From: a virus
Virus record (IMG/VR): IMGVR_UViG_3300017986_000020
Location: 1 to 64,000 of that record
Length of the DNA: 64,000 bases
Reading direction: 5' to 3' (one strand)
Shown: positions 52,501-59,672 of the stretch, piece after piece
Layout of the letters: each line of letters opens with the position of its first letter
Position numbering within the stretch: position 1 is the stretch's first letter
The notes under the pieces: generated by a model
What the model was told of the DNA's origin: nothing
What the model saw: the letters and a program-made list of their open reading frames with translations, nothing else
Database searches by the model: none
Program-made: the position numbers and the translations under genes

Positions 52501-53621
52501 AAAATGGTACACGTAGTTTCAAAATTAAAAATGAAAATTACGAAGAGTATTACTTTGGTTTTGGTGAACCAAAAGAAATTAGATTAGTGAACAAAGTAAA
52601 AGGCGCACTAAGTCTAACATTTAACGACATAGAACTACCTGGTCAAACACTAGAAACAGGTGTTCCAAAATATTATGAAAACATTATTAAAGTTCAACTA
52701 CATGAATTTATTAATATGATATATGAGTATTCTGATTTGTCATACATCAAAGAATTATTCTTTGGTATGTTAGATTATATGTATACTGAAAAAACATATC
52801 CAGACTGGTTGTTTAAAACAAGTTACATTGATGTTAATCTTTATAATAAACCACTAAGACAACACGCAATATATCAACGTGATTCATACAATGATACTAT
52901 TGAATACTTAATGGAAGCTAAACCATATCATGTTAAGTTACGAGACATAAAGAGAATTTATGAACCAGAAGAGATTGTGGAAGCAGATGTTGACGCATTA
53001 AACTACATGAACTTACATATTGACTTTGGTAGAAATAGTAGATACAAAATTAATACATATGATGGTGGAATAGAAATGCACCCATCAGTTGAGCCAGAAG
53101 ATTTCCCTGAAATGGAAGATGGTACATATGAACAAGGTGGTCTACTAAGACGTTTTTATCAAACAACAGCAGATGAAGGTGGATATGATACTGGACTAGT
53201 TGAGTCACGTATACTAGACTCTGCTATCATCAGACTTGATAATTTTACAGATGAAACAAGATTAACACTTGATAAAAAATCATTTATAGTGTATGATAAT
53301 CTTGGTAGAGGTCATATGATGCATGTAGTCGAAACTGATAGTATCGATTCGTGGAATAATAACATTTTGACCGTCACCGATGAAACTAAATTTAGAAATG
53401 CTAAAGCAGAAAGTGTACAAATCATAGGTATAGAAGATCAAAATGGAAACATTGAATTCTTACATTATGACAGAAAAGAAGGCGCTGAACTTAGAATAAA
53501 AGACCGTGCGTTGTTTAATGGAATAGCTGTAAACGGGCTACAAGGAGATAAAATATATATTTTCTCATCTCCTGAGACTATGGTATTCTTGTTAGAAGAA
53601 CCAGACAAAAGGTTATTATAG
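43512..53621 (+). CDS. Giant baseplate wedge protein (3369 residues), gp7-like by position
   Basis: This gene alone fills 10.1 kb. The protein starts MANKIYDLLPVHLRNKELQT and is made of alternating beta-rich and helical segments with many aromatic residues. Landmarks are FINWELYYWVKPGFTTDF, LGNSEDIHYITIDKDTDY, FINGVLEKNYTVLNGVEISF and AYWPIPLD. A conserved C-terminal third (about 2540-3369) includes WKSVRYTPGYNGDNFDSFYV and QRDSYNDTIEYLMEAKPYH. Residues about 2240-2530 hold five tandem flagellin-hook-like repeats, and one more copy lies at about 353-405. Position after gp25 and gp6 suggests gp7, the wedge organiser (1032 residues in T4), but I cannot align it reliably. No frame break is visible. 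Confidence 0.65.
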   Translation: MANKIYDLLPVHLRNKELQTMFDSTLDRAFSKGQVDKVRAFIGRKEKGIYKEDDAYVSFPEHLFQRDNYGLEPVFSNVDIGDNIFYDDLLNSLYNKGALINDHRRLFKSDTYTVNLPIDNDKFINWELYYWVKPGFTTDFALYSFYQDIDGVYWRRELPAIIRDEPGTGLLDANAKPIDTYGSTGDYAVVISNNEIVYWVRLENEWVVLGSPDWHKNWPVATSTQNPSLPDGNVKFTLGNKATARISNLTQTSPVRLHVHNDDTHIHDDHIILDGNKIKLTLARGLTQLNDQMFYVKEISKDVYELYNDPAMSSPVDGTAFSAYEDGGIVERQDELEFSTVDGLGNSKYANLQEFVDELNLLGASIGISATLDDGYVNIFNDGSINSVVNLTGFSNLGIEDGKYRARDFSQGADRPKNPLVGDTFVDTDELRVTLNIGNNTYQLTDKVFDPYNVEVNPYALRFVKPDEGILHVIEYKTNSEFTTPDWEQYLLLENIFILGNSEDIHYITIDKDTDYSTITNWWSDRNSWYHYDDIRKYITSQNKNFIEQAKRPIIEFDKRLELSDESATATDFAVPTFRLYNDEEQYQSDYKIFHYVEDDDVLQDPFLGIKAKLQAGDYVSEFLFNIDMPINMSYKIDETYQPLYILSEFDYRNLRHEYGFGTHEKLELLQEPKNFYTIDVYLEGIKQIGNYTYNDNVITFNKPVEGYVYVDFTTRENVIVDGDGTWQRIDPSIEFNPDNLDHNNVEMSFSTVYEHLLRIVETTEGIEGNPNASNTYRKIGDNTDKLRFNKFGSVMVKNSIDITKAYFSITRDDYDPFASLEYISLAYGGYKNKLVTNIREILNDPDSDSKTDEIILEQAIAEIALAKRESINVFGGSDMINIGDTPNHYITANVSPVSVGSKIQFIPDSIATEVVYDENISVFINGVLEKNYTVLNGVEISFEREMTADDEIEVRYYKLIKESFIPPSATKLGIHTLYDPRFEEDTEFETATTFLVGHDGSKMPIWGDRTDSIMLMFEKLIYNRIDKTTDNLTMKNIKYGIYRDATIEYSFNEKKYTMFPFFKKWMVRNSIDNIFNTDFDPDNWKTWNYRGVNDNTPGNWRGLMHYVYRTENPLKEPWVTVGFSRPPEGFELDEQRYTTYEFWSKLKTDYNAYWPIPLDTDNNLLTVEELFFGSQISTDDIQFLDQDWEFGDGSPIEMAWRRSSEFPFIEFLCSMIMKPFEVIDNWSDELDAIISIYHKRESSDVTEIRRQKDSYQFKLGSKLGGFVNNFKLSSENSSLANSQYTEIPTDNYDLFIHTGEPNRSESFSAIVLEKVSLDDKHPTYSINNVSDYTQGTVIFNPSDEKYYRRKVETPTERETAGTINFDYTAWTLISQPKIRNFGYRIYGYDDFNPTFFAMDWDRTSGEKDWATRGDEATLNVWTPGTFYKNDTYVMYEGSPYISLSDHTASSLFNDDLQDNWKLLKEWPRVNQIRANGYKKTLQDQIKSYNYGDVLYSLDEVAHLIIGYQDYLRAVGWDFTDINSEGENIDFESLLIKFLDWSAEKHDIGEFITLTPILLSGRFSTPYGVATVQKETNKNFYRVVDSSGRQIPNTAIKFYSEGDAITWESTIPVYGMKIDITDVEHAYVIDRVDSYGDVIYDPLHHNRNLRMIIDCNRTSDWDGTLSADGYIMYDNVMIPNLETMVADTKYHRDTIVDQSLKNVNILKANQIGYTKRLYLNNHLMERESQLEFYKGFLAGKGTDSSVNRIVNKNSNFKDIKHEDMWAFKLGEYGNFNKDISSSKRIDTKLIFSDPYSVEYTGETPFKYRETARTTPIKTTGYVDSKDVNYIVRNAAVLETTVSDSYYEGDLAWIQFDSERDWDVRRLSEIAEISYVGETSDSQLYVALTNQVDIADTVYLKITNDDIDPEINGYYYLVNDGTEAFDDVTVHKYLVFDTDYEPVTVEIDSTTTNSIYVPTSQNIGVEAIGSNSNPILIDGETLVIDGTSFVYEEGTGGSSSGIIIGGTTATPDPIVSEGEQIRLVVYDDAGLIRNANTVVTFGGNNIEAVNSITSNQGDVFSINGTNITVDFSSTQNIEAISSITTSTSIATGTQLGINLDGDVTTHVIEDIVVDGSVNPVISETKSIQINGTNIQFTVPSITGSDTTEQQTNVSTPVTSLTLSTDMTNFLPGAITVDNGVDAPFTTTAYTYSNGVITFTSPIQDGQVDDDGDPLTPDVDQDGLVSFIINLEAQPVSQPPSLQEIIDTINNGTVDVVASNNGGALRLTSSLPELELRGGVLQDLGISTSSVYSDSKLSNFAADVNTKTNVTSYINSSNRLVIAANGSQMILSGSGFNSFGFPGSTYNSTTEPTSSSVAQQINQAGISGVSATTVSGRLKIGSLNPTLTVTEVTTGAMGRLGFLNTTEVSRSLDNIISDINSVLSNTDMTATEVDRRLLISGNDSSVSISNLTGNPLDDFGIAAGEYVNTQSLSTSLIEFRDQINDQSSIYTASITSDGRFIISSSTLAISFSGTSELLLEKLGLYRDYTSIQSNANFKVMRWKSVRYTPGYNGDNFDSFYVNLGLNDQTTIWADEHNDRGWAVLDRSNVGNLTVKNRKAREVNVDLVKRMIIRDGTDYIQHQLFDPLNLKLPGTIMKDIDFVDWQDPAKYDEYYSQDLWLDEHLGEIWWDTNLARFYRYNDYGDANGNIEIDYVKRHWGKVVDGSQIVIKQWVENEVLPDGITWFNQEIYWDEARQKEVTKYYYWTDLGTLPRYNKEYSTDEIKMIIETGDIKDKFIPIDENTIVVSNKTQAKNRWWWVTTQYSSDENKQYRHSDWELLSRESKVAIMPEYLSDLQNSIADSKIENSVHLTAGIYDIDDEGILLEVDFLTDLTEDDIAVSVNNHFIDLEDFSIDGTSLRINNNYDVIVGDVVRVYQVGAITNNWFSDLDSARDNFKSIINDHFNKTLIEARYPFYKDYVELDHYIFEAVNWYINEDYKDITSYEFLSRTRNIDMITMFENGTRSFKIKNENYEEYYFGFGEPKEIRLVNKVKGALSLTFNDIELPGQTLETGVPKYYENIIKVQLHEFINMIYEYSDLSYIKELFFGMLDYMYTEKTYPDWLFKTSYIDVNLYNKPLRQHAIYQRDSYNDTIEYLMEAKPYHVKLRDIKRIYEPEEIVEADVDALNYMNLHIDFGRNSRYKINTYDGGIEMHPSVEPEDFPEMEDGTYEQGGLLRRFYQTTADEGGYDTGLVESRILDSAIIRLDNFTDETRLTLDKKSFIVYDNLGRGHMMHVVETDSIDSWNNNILTVTDETKFRNAKAESVQIIGIEDQNGNIEFLHYDRKEGAELRIKDRALFNGIAVNGLQGDKIYIFSSPETMVFLLEEPDKRLL
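44568..44730 (+). repeat. Isolated hook-like repeat in the giant wedge gene
   Basis: The segment from LQEFVDELNLLG through GFSNLGIEDGKY has the same pattern as the five-copy block 5.6 kb further on: helix with N, beta strand, polar turn, L-G-I. Confidence 0.6.
50229..51090 (+). repeat. Five tandem flagellin-hook-like repeats
   Basis: Copies run at about 50238-50370, 50400-50540, 50576-50725, 50745-50905 and 50938-51090. Each has a helix ending I-N (IIDTINN, VNTKTNV, INQAGIS, INSVLSN, INDQSSI), then a turn with R-L-x-I or R-F-I-I, a strand rich in S and T, and a closing LGL, FGF or FGI motif. They are diverged in DNA but share layout and 45-55 residue spacing. Confidence 0.72.
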
Positions 53622-53637
53622 CATAATTTGTTAAAAT

Positions 53638-53646
53638 GATAAATAT
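53638..53646 (+). promoter_or_regulatory. Late-type promoter for the fibre-like gene cluster
   Basis: GATAAATAT, about 32 bases before the next gene, in the first gap after the giant gene. Confidence 0.5.
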
Positions 53647-53677
53647 ATAGAATAAAAACTTTTTAAGAGAGACTAGA

Positions 53678-54352
53678 ATGTTTAAAGATGATGTAAAGTC
53701 CCAAATCATAGGGACAATAAAAATTTATGACAAGGATAGTGGAAAAGTTCTTCTTCAAAAGAAGAATGCCATTCATCCTGGTAATATGGCATATGCTCTT
53801 GCTTCTGCCTTAGGCGGTCATCCAACAAGCGTTAATAGTAATGGTGCCCCACCCGTTGTTAATTGGTTAGCATTCGGTAACGGCGGCTCTAATTCAACAA
53901 CTGCGCTTTCTTATCGTGCGCCAAGAGTATTTGGTACATACGATCAACTTCCTATAACTTCTAGTAACTCAACATTATATGCTAAAACATATGAACAAGA
54001 GACTGTAAATACAGTATTTCATGCTGGACAAGACATGGGAAATGGTGAAGTTGTTCCAGCGAATACAGCAAAGATACTATGTTCAGTTGAAATATCTCAT
54101 ACAGATTATGAGGCTGCTGTACAGGCAGTAGACCCTAATCTTTCTTTGCCTGTATCGGATAGTTCACCTGATATGGATAGTGTTAGAGCATTTACATTTG
54201 ATGAGATTGGACTATTAAGTGGTGTTAAGAACGGCAATGAACTTGACGAAGACAAGACAATAATGCTGACACATGTAACATTCCATCCAGTTTTACTTTC
54301 AGCAAATAGAACGATAGTGATAGATTATACAATAACAATACAAGTAAACTAA
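53678..54352 (+). CDS. Virion structural protein, baseplate or fibre attachment type
   Basis: The 224-residue protein has a pattern seen in small baseplate-periphery proteins: VLLQKKNAIHPGNMAYALAS, VVNWLAFGNGGSNS, RAFTFDEIGLLSGV, MLTHVTFHPV and IVIDYTITIQV. It is beta-rich, with no signal peptide. Position after the giant wedge protein and before fibre-type genes suggests a peripheral baseplate role similar to T4 gp8-gp10, but no specific T4 match is visible. AGAGAG precedes ATG 53678. Confidence 0.6.
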   Translation: MFKDDVKSQIIGTIKIYDKDSGKVLLQKKNAIHPGNMAYALASALGGHPTSVNSNGAPPVVNWLAFGNGGSNSTTALSYRAPRVFGTYDQLPITSSNSTLYAKTYEQETVNTVFHAGQDMGNGEVVPANTAKILCSVEISHTDYEAAVQAVDPNLSLPVSDSSPDMDSVRAFTFDEIGLLSGVKNGNELDEDKTIMLTHVTFHPVLLSANRTIVIDYTITIQVN

Positions 54353-54362
54353 GGAAGAGTGA

Positions 54363-55436
54363 ATGTCGCCGCAAAGTTATCCGATTGTAAGTTACTTTAA
54401 AGCAAAAGATTATAACCAACTAGCTAACGATATTAACGAAGTCGTTGCGCTAGGATCAGGAGATGCTGGATACGGACAAGATCAATTGTTTGTGAATTTG
54501 ATAACAAGTGGGACACGAATAAGTAGAAGACACTGGCTTAGATTATTTGATGCTATGAAGTTTGCAGCAGTTCATCAGGGAACTTTGTTAACTACTCCTA
54601 CGACATTACTTAACGGTGACTTTAGAACTAAAGCTGAAGTTGTTGCTCATATGGCAAAGATTATGGATGACATAGAAGAGCTAAGAGCAAACAAACTAAA
54701 TTATACTTTATCTAAAATGAGCATTCAAAGTAACCTAGTAAGTTCTATGAATGAATTTGTCGTATGCGAACCAGACCCCACAGATGAACAGTGGGGACAA
54801 GAAAATCAATGGTACGAATTTAGAGTTAATTTTGTTGACGCAGACTCAATGAGACACTTCTTTAATGCCGGCGGTGAAATTAGAATTGAATCAGAATTAG
54901 ATCCTAACCTTCCTGATATACCTGAAGGTTATCACTTTGATACATCTGAAGGATGGCATAGACTATTGTTTGATATTGGGGTAGTGAAAATTCAACACAG
55001 CGAAACAGTATCAAGTAAGGGCGCAGGTACTCCTGGTTTAGGATATACCGGTCTTATTGGTAGCTATCAAAATGTTTACACAAAAAGAGCCAATTATATA
55101 GGTCTGCCTAATAACGCTTATGAAGTATGGGCGAAACTACATTCAGATCATCAAATTGATGTAGCAGTATATTTCTTAAATAATGAACATTTAAATACTT
55201 ATGGTGGATACTGTGGTTATACAGGATACAGTGGTTATAGTGGTTATGGTGGCTACGGTGGATACAGTAACTATATAACAGGTCAAATCCAAGGTGTTCT
55301 TAGTATGAACGTTTCACAGCAAAGAGCAGACGACCCTCATCCATCACGCTTAGGTGTTATTTCACCTTCTCCAACATATCAAATTCTACACGATATGGAA
55401 GGCACTCTTTATAATCCAAATAGTCCTAATAATTAA
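54363..55436 (+). CDS. Virion structural protein with YxG tandem repeat
   Basis: The 357-residue protein begins MSPQSYPIVSYFKAKDYNQL and has a helical N-terminal half and a beta-rich C-terminal half with the conserved EGWHRLLFDIGVVKI. Residues about 280-304 are a tyrosine-glycine repeat: eight Y-x-x triplets, such as YGG, YSG and YTG. Such repeats form flexible or sticky surfaces. GGAAGAG precedes ATG 54363, ten bases after the previous stop. I suggest a fibre or fibre-network protein; no family is recognised. Confidence 0.6.
   Translation: MSPQSYPIVSYFKAKDYNQLANDINEVVALGSGDAGYGQDQLFVNLITSGTRISRRHWLRLFDAMKFAAVHQGTLLTTPTTLLNGDFRTKAEVVAHMAKIMDDIEELRANKLNYTLSKMSIQSNLVSSMNEFVVCEPDPTDEQWGQENQWYEFRVNFVDADSMRHFFNAGGEIRIESELDPNLPDIPEGYHFDTSEGWHRLLFDIGVVKIQHSETVSSKGAGTPGLGYTGLIGSYQNVYTKRANYIGLPNNAYEVWAKLHSDHQIDVAVYFLNNEHLNTYGGYCGYTGYSGYSGYGGYGGYSNYITGQIQGVLSMNVSQQRADDPHPSRLGVISPSPTYQILHDMEGTLYNPNSPNN
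55200..55274 (+). repeat. Nine-base Y-x-G tandem repeat
   Basis: Eight consecutive codon triplets of the form TAY-N-GGN (for example TAT AGT GGT). Variation in the third base shows they are not a recent expansion. Confidence 0.9.
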
Positions 55437-55444
55437 TAAATACT
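55434..55444 (+). promoter_or_regulatory. Late-type promoter before the Ig-like fibre gene
   Basis: TAATAAATACT overlaps the stop codon of the previous gene and lies 24 bases before the TTG start of the next, with an AGGAGAG site in between. Confidence 0.58.
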
Positions 55445-55467
55445 AATAGTAATATTAGGAGAGAGCT

Positions 55468-57498
55468 TTGCCACTACAAAGTACCGGACCTATTTCTATG
55501 TCCGACATCAGAACAGAATTTAGTACACGACTTCCGGAAGCTGCAAGGCCTTCTGCTACCGCAATTGCGTCTTCACAATTTTTAGCATCTATCGGTGATG
55601 TATTAGGAAAGAATACAGGTGATCCTGTGTCTTTTAGTGATTTTTACGGTTTATCTAATTATCAAATTATTCTTCCTACTAATTCATTTGAAGTATACAC
55701 AACATATACTGCTACTATACCAATCGCAGATATTTTAAATGGCGCAGTTGATGAATATAGTAATAATCAAGACCCTTTGACAATCATATCTGTTTCTAAC
55801 GCAGTTAATGGTACGGTTGTTCTTAGTGGTTCTAACATTGAATTTACAAGTACTGGTGGAGTTGGTGTAGCAGCAAGTTTTACATATACAGCTAGAAACT
55901 CATCTAATATTACAAAACAAGGCACTGTAACAATGAATGTTGTAGCGATACCGCCTATTATTGCTGTATCTGATACATATGATTTGAGACAAGCTGAAAC
56001 TCTTTTACTAAGTTCTTCTGACCTAGTATCAAACGATATTGATGGACAGGGTTTATCACTAAGTGTATCATCTGTTCAAAATCCAACTAATGGTACATTA
56101 AGTTTAAATGGTACTACTATTGAGTTTGTTTCGACAGGGCTTTCTGGTCAACCAGCCGGATTTCAATACACTGTTACTAATGGAACAGAAACACAAACAG
56201 GAAATGTTTATATAAACATTACCCCTCTACCGGAACAAGAGTCTTATATCTATAGGGATTCCGGTGATGCTACTGCTGCTACACAAACACTTGTTCCACC
56301 AACACAACAAGACATTTTCAACAGTTGGGACAGATTTGATGGAGGAAATTATTATCCTGGCGGTACAACTCCTGGAGGGCAAGCTGCTGATTGGTATTAT
56401 GATACTAATACTGAAAGTTTTGTTCAACCTACAAATACTTCTCTGGGTGGCGGGTTCATTTCACCAACAACTCACAGCGATTTTACTTTTGAAGGTACAG
56501 TATATTCTGTAGCTACATGGGATGACGATACTATCGGTCTTATTGCTGCTTTTGTGAGAGACGGTACGACCAACAAAGCACTAGTTGCTGCTCGTACAAA
56601 AGGTGGTCAACAACCAACTGGGCATTGGGGGGTATTTTATACTGAAAATGGACCATGGTTGCCTCAGTATGTAATAGCAAATATATCATTTACAACTGGT
56701 TCAACAGTTTCTAATGCTTGGTATCCAGATCAAGCACGAATAAAAGTACAAAGACAAGGTGACACATTTAAGTTTTATACAACACATTGGAACGATCTGG
56801 AAAACTATCAAATCTCTTCAGAGATAACTGTAGATTTAGATAGCGATCCACGATTGGCAGTATTTAAAGGCGAAGCCCCATATGGGTATTATAGCCACTC
56901 TCAAGGTGGTAGTACATATGCTGATATTAATTTTACAGGTGGTCTTGATGCTAATATTCTTATTGACGCACAGACTGGTATCGTTTATGAATGGAATGGG
57001 TCTTCTTGGGTTGATAGCGGCAGAACAATACAAGACGAAATCGGTTACACTAGAAAGGTTACAAATCCAGCGAACGGACAAAGATTTATTGTTAAAGAAA
57101 CAGAAATTGTTTATCTTGGTACATCCGTTGGTGCAACATTCAATGCTACTAGAATACTAAACGAAGAACAAAACATTATCATAAATTCTGTTAATGGTGG
57201 TACAGGTGCTGGTAGCGGAGTTCAAGTAGTAGGGCTATTCCAGTCTGGTATAGAAGAAACAAATCTACTAAACGGTCTTCCTACTCTTAACACAACTAGT
57301 GCGTATTCAAGCAATACAAACAATGTCGGTTCAGGAACATACTTTAGTGATAATGGATTAGATATATCTACATTAAGTTTAGTGGGTGGGGTCGTAGCAT
57401 TTGCAAATGGTACAATAGGCCAAATCACTGGTGTTACTGACTCATCTATATCATATTCTCCAACAACAGACTATACTATTTACGATGAAGTAATATAG
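55468..57498 (+). CDS. Fibre-like virion protein with Ig/cadherin-like repeats (TTG start)
   Basis: The 676-residue protein opens MPLQSTGPISMSDIRTEFST and VSFSDFYGLSNY, an N-terminal signature common on structural proteins of marine phages. Two tandem cadherin-like (VCBS/'tandem-95' type) domains follow at about 75-165 and 170-255, each ending GTVVLSGSNIEFTSTG or GTLSLNGTTIEFVSTG. Residues 270-490 form a jelly-roll-like domain (WDRFDGGNYYPGG, GHWGVFYTENGPW), perhaps carbohydrate-binding, and the C-terminus is beta-rich. The start is TTG, with AGGAGAG seven bases upstream. It is the last gene before the early promoter at 57502. Confidence 0.7.
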   Translation: MPLQSTGPISMSDIRTEFSTRLPEAARPSATAIASSQFLASIGDVLGKNTGDPVSFSDFYGLSNYQIILPTNSFEVYTTYTATIPIADILNGAVDEYSNNQDPLTIISVSNAVNGTVVLSGSNIEFTSTGGVGVAASFTYTARNSSNITKQGTVTMNVVAIPPIIAVSDTYDLRQAETLLLSSSDLVSNDIDGQGLSLSVSSVQNPTNGTLSLNGTTIEFVSTGLSGQPAGFQYTVTNGTETQTGNVYINITPLPEQESYIYRDSGDATAATQTLVPPTQQDIFNSWDRFDGGNYYPGGTTPGGQAADWYYDTNTESFVQPTNTSLGGGFISPTTHSDFTFEGTVYSVATWDDDTIGLIAAFVRDGTTNKALVAARTKGGQQPTGHWGVFYTENGPWLPQYVIANISFTTGSTVSNAWYPDQARIKVQRQGDTFKFYTTHWNDLENYQISSEITVDLDSDPRLAVFKGEAPYGYYSHSQGGSTYADINFTGGLDANILIDAQTGIVYEWNGSSWVDSGRTIQDEIGYTRKVTNPANGQRFIVKETEIVYLGTSVGATFNATRILNEEQNIIINSVNGGTGAGSGVQVVGLFQSGIEETNLLNGLPTLNTTSAYSSNTNNVGSGTYFSDNGLDISTLSLVGGVVAFANGTIGQITGVTDSSISYSPTTDYTIYDEVI

Positions 57499-57501
57499 TA
57501 G

Positions 57502-57530
57502 TTGACAACAAAAATCATATAGTGTATAAT
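57502..57530 (+). promoter_or_regulatory. Consensus sigma-70 early promoter of the accessory operon
   Basis: Exact TTGACA (57502-57507), spacer of 17, exact TATAAT (57525-57530), 26 bases before the first gene, with AGGAG between. It is the only sigma-70-type promoter found on the plus strand. Confidence 0.93.
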
Positions 57531-57556
57531 TGTAGTATTATATCAGGAGTACACGT

Positions 57557-57949
57557 ATGGCTAAGAGAAAACCATCGAATGATGATTTAAATAGAAACTT
57601 ACAAAAAGAAAAAATCGAAAATGCTCTTCATATGAAAAACGCTATGAAGACCTTTAACTTGAATAAAGAAAACATCAAAGCTAAAGTAGATAATTTATTG
57701 TCATACAGTATGAATGGAGGTACATTTGAAGTATCGCCTGAACTTATAGGTTTTGTTAACTTTATAGTTTCATCTGGTAGAGAAGAGGCTATTATACTTG
57801 ACAAGAATAGACTACCTATAATCATTAATAACACAAAAGAATTTTTAGATAAAATTTCAGATGTATACTTTTTTGCTGTAAATGAGTATTACTTGGAATA
57901 CGAGCAATTAAGAAGCTCCAGAAGGATTGATGTGGCACTAGAATTATAA
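57557..57949 (+). CDS. Unknown small protein, first gene of the accessory operon
   Basis: The 130-residue protein starts with a basic, helical segment (AKRKPSNDDLNRNLQKEKIE), followed by an alpha/beta part (ELIGFVNFIVSSGREEAIIL) and an acidic-aromatic end (FFAVNEYYLEYEQLRSS). No family recognised. Its stop overlaps the start of the next gene by one base (TAATG), so it is coupled to the glycosyltransferase-like genes. Confidence 0.65.
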   Translation: MAKRKPSNDDLNRNLQKEKIENALHMKNAMKTFNLNKENIKAKVDNLLSYSMNGGTFEVSPELIGFVNFIVSSGREEAIILDKNRLPIIINNTKEFLDKISDVYFFAVNEYYLEYEQLRSSRRIDVALEL

Positions 57950-58818
57950 TGAAGGGTATTTTATTATTTGCACAAAACAATGATTACGTTGACTACGTAA
58001 AGATAGCTTGCGCAAGTGCTGGCTATGCTAGAAAGAATTTGTCTGGATTTGATGAAATTTGCTTAGTCACTGATGTACATTCTGAGTATGATGAAGAATT
58101 GGTAAGTCGTGCGTTTGATAGAGTTATCACATTAGACAATCGTGGGTTTTATACAAATAGACTATACCGTGATACAGCAGATGATACAGAATATGCTAAA
58201 TTTATAAACGCAAGTAGAAGTTCTGTTTTTGATATCTCTCCATACGCACAAACACTAGTAATAGATTGTGATTATTTTGTAATGAGTAACGCACTAGACG
58301 GTGTTTGGGATAGTCATAATGATTTTATGATTACAAAAAGTTATAGGGATATATCCGGCGGAGAAGATAAAGATAATAACGTGGTAAAAATAGACGATTA
58401 TTCAATTGATATGTATTGGGCGACTGTGTTCTATTTTAGAAAAACAGTATTTACTGAAAGTCTATTCAGTATGATACATAATGTTAAAGAACATTATATG
58501 TATTACTACAACTTATACAATTGTGAAGGCGCACTATTCAGAAATGATTATGCGTTTTCAATTGCTCTTCATATTTTAAATGGTAATGTAAAGTATACAG
58601 TTCCAGAACTACCTATAAAATATCTTATGAATAGCTATGATACAAATGACATATACAAGGTTAGCAGCGAAAAGGAAATGGTTCTTACAACATCTACTCT
58701 TAAGAAGTCTAAAGAATGTGTACTAAGTAGATTTAAAAATTGTGACCTTCATATTATGAATAAGCGTTCTATTGAAAGACATATGGATAGCTTATTGGAA
58801 TTTGGAGGCTTGGCATGA
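57949..58818 (+). CDS. Glycosyltransferase-like protein (GT-A fold), first paralogue
   Basis: The 289-residue protein has a nucleotide-sugar-binding layout: an N-terminal Rossmann-like strand (GILLFAQNNDYVDYVKIA), DEICLVTDVH, then VIDCDYFVMSN with a DxD-type motif, a central YWATVFYFRKT and a helical end. It shares layout with the next gene, so the two look like duplicates. Sugar donor and acceptor are unknown. It could glycosylate the phage fibre, the cell surface or a product of the radical SAM genes. Confidence 0.6.
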   Translation: MKGILLFAQNNDYVDYVKIACASAGYARKNLSGFDEICLVTDVHSEYDEELVSRAFDRVITLDNRGFYTNRLYRDTADDTEYAKFINASRSSVFDISPYAQTLVIDCDYFVMSNALDGVWDSHNDFMITKSYRDISGGEDKDNNVVKIDDYSIDMYWATVFYFRKTVFTESLFSMIHNVKEHYMYYYNLYNCEGALFRNDYAFSIALHILNGNVKYTVPELPIKYLMNSYDTNDIYKVSSEKEMVLTTSTLKKSKECVLSRFKNCDLHIMNKRSIERHMDSLLEFGGLA

Positions 58819-59672
58819 GTAGAGGGTATATTGTTATAGTTCAAAATAACAAAAAGCATGACTATCTAAGAATGACATATGCGTTAGCATTAAGTCTTAA
58901 AGCAACACAACGTGAAAACTCTATTTGTGTATGTGTAGATGAATACACAAAAACTTTAATTACTGATAAACATAGAAAAGTGTTTGACCATATTGTAGAT
59001 ATTCCGTGGGAAGATGAAGCAGATGAATCTACTTGGAAGATAGAAAACAAGTGGAAGTATATTCACATGTCTCCATATGATGAAACTATTATACTAGATA
59101 GTGATATGATATTCACTCATAGTGTTGATCATTGGTGGGATTATCTAGCGCAAAAAGATGTTTGGTTGTGTACAAATGTAAAGACATTTAGAAATGAAGA
59201 AGTAACAAGCGACTTCTATAGAAAAAAGTTTACGTCACTTGATTTGCCAAATGTTTACAGTAATTTCTCATACTTCAATAAATCAGAGTTTGCATATGAT
59301 TTTTTCAAAACTGTAGAAAAAATTATGACAAACTGGGAAGATGTGTATGAACAGCATCTACGTGGAAGCGGACAAGATTGGATGAGTGCTGATATCGCAT
59401 ATGCGTTAGCAGTAAAGTTTATGGATATTGAAGAGTTAGTGTGCGACTACAGTATTAAATCATACCCAACATTTGTGCATATGAAGAGTCATATACAAAA
59501 TATACCCAAGCATAAAATATCTAACATTTGGAATACTGATATATTTTCTAACGTAGCAGACGATTTAACATTAACTGTTGGAAATTTTGAACAAATTTAT
59601 CCATTTCATTATGTTGAAAAAGATTGGCTAACACATAGTATCATAAAAAAGTATGAAGGTGTGGTACTATGA
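58815..59672 (+). CDS. Glycosyltransferase-like protein (GT-A fold), second paralogue
   Basis: The 285-residue protein opens YIVIVQNNKKHDYLRMTYAL, matching its neighbour's opening. Motifs are ICVCVDEYTKTLI, a metal-binding DxD in ILDSDMIF (about residue 95), VYSNFSYFNKSEF, and SGQDWMSADIAYALAVKF, with the acidic pair common in GT-A enzymes. It overlaps the previous gene by four bases (ATGA) and the next by four. Confidence 0.65.
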   Translation: MSRGYIVIVQNNKKHDYLRMTYALALSLKATQRENSICVCVDEYTKTLITDKHRKVFDHIVDIPWEDEADESTWKIENKWKYIHMSPYDETIILDSDMIFTHSVDHWWDYLAQKDVWLCTNVKTFRNEEVTSDFYRKKFTSLDLPNVYSNFSYFNKSEFAYDFFKTVEKIMTNWEDVYEQHLRGSGQDWMSADIAYALAVKFMDIEELVCDYSIKSYPTFVHMKSHIQNIPKHKISNIWNTDIFSNVADDLTLTVGNFEQIYPFHYVEKDWLTHSIIKKYEGVVL

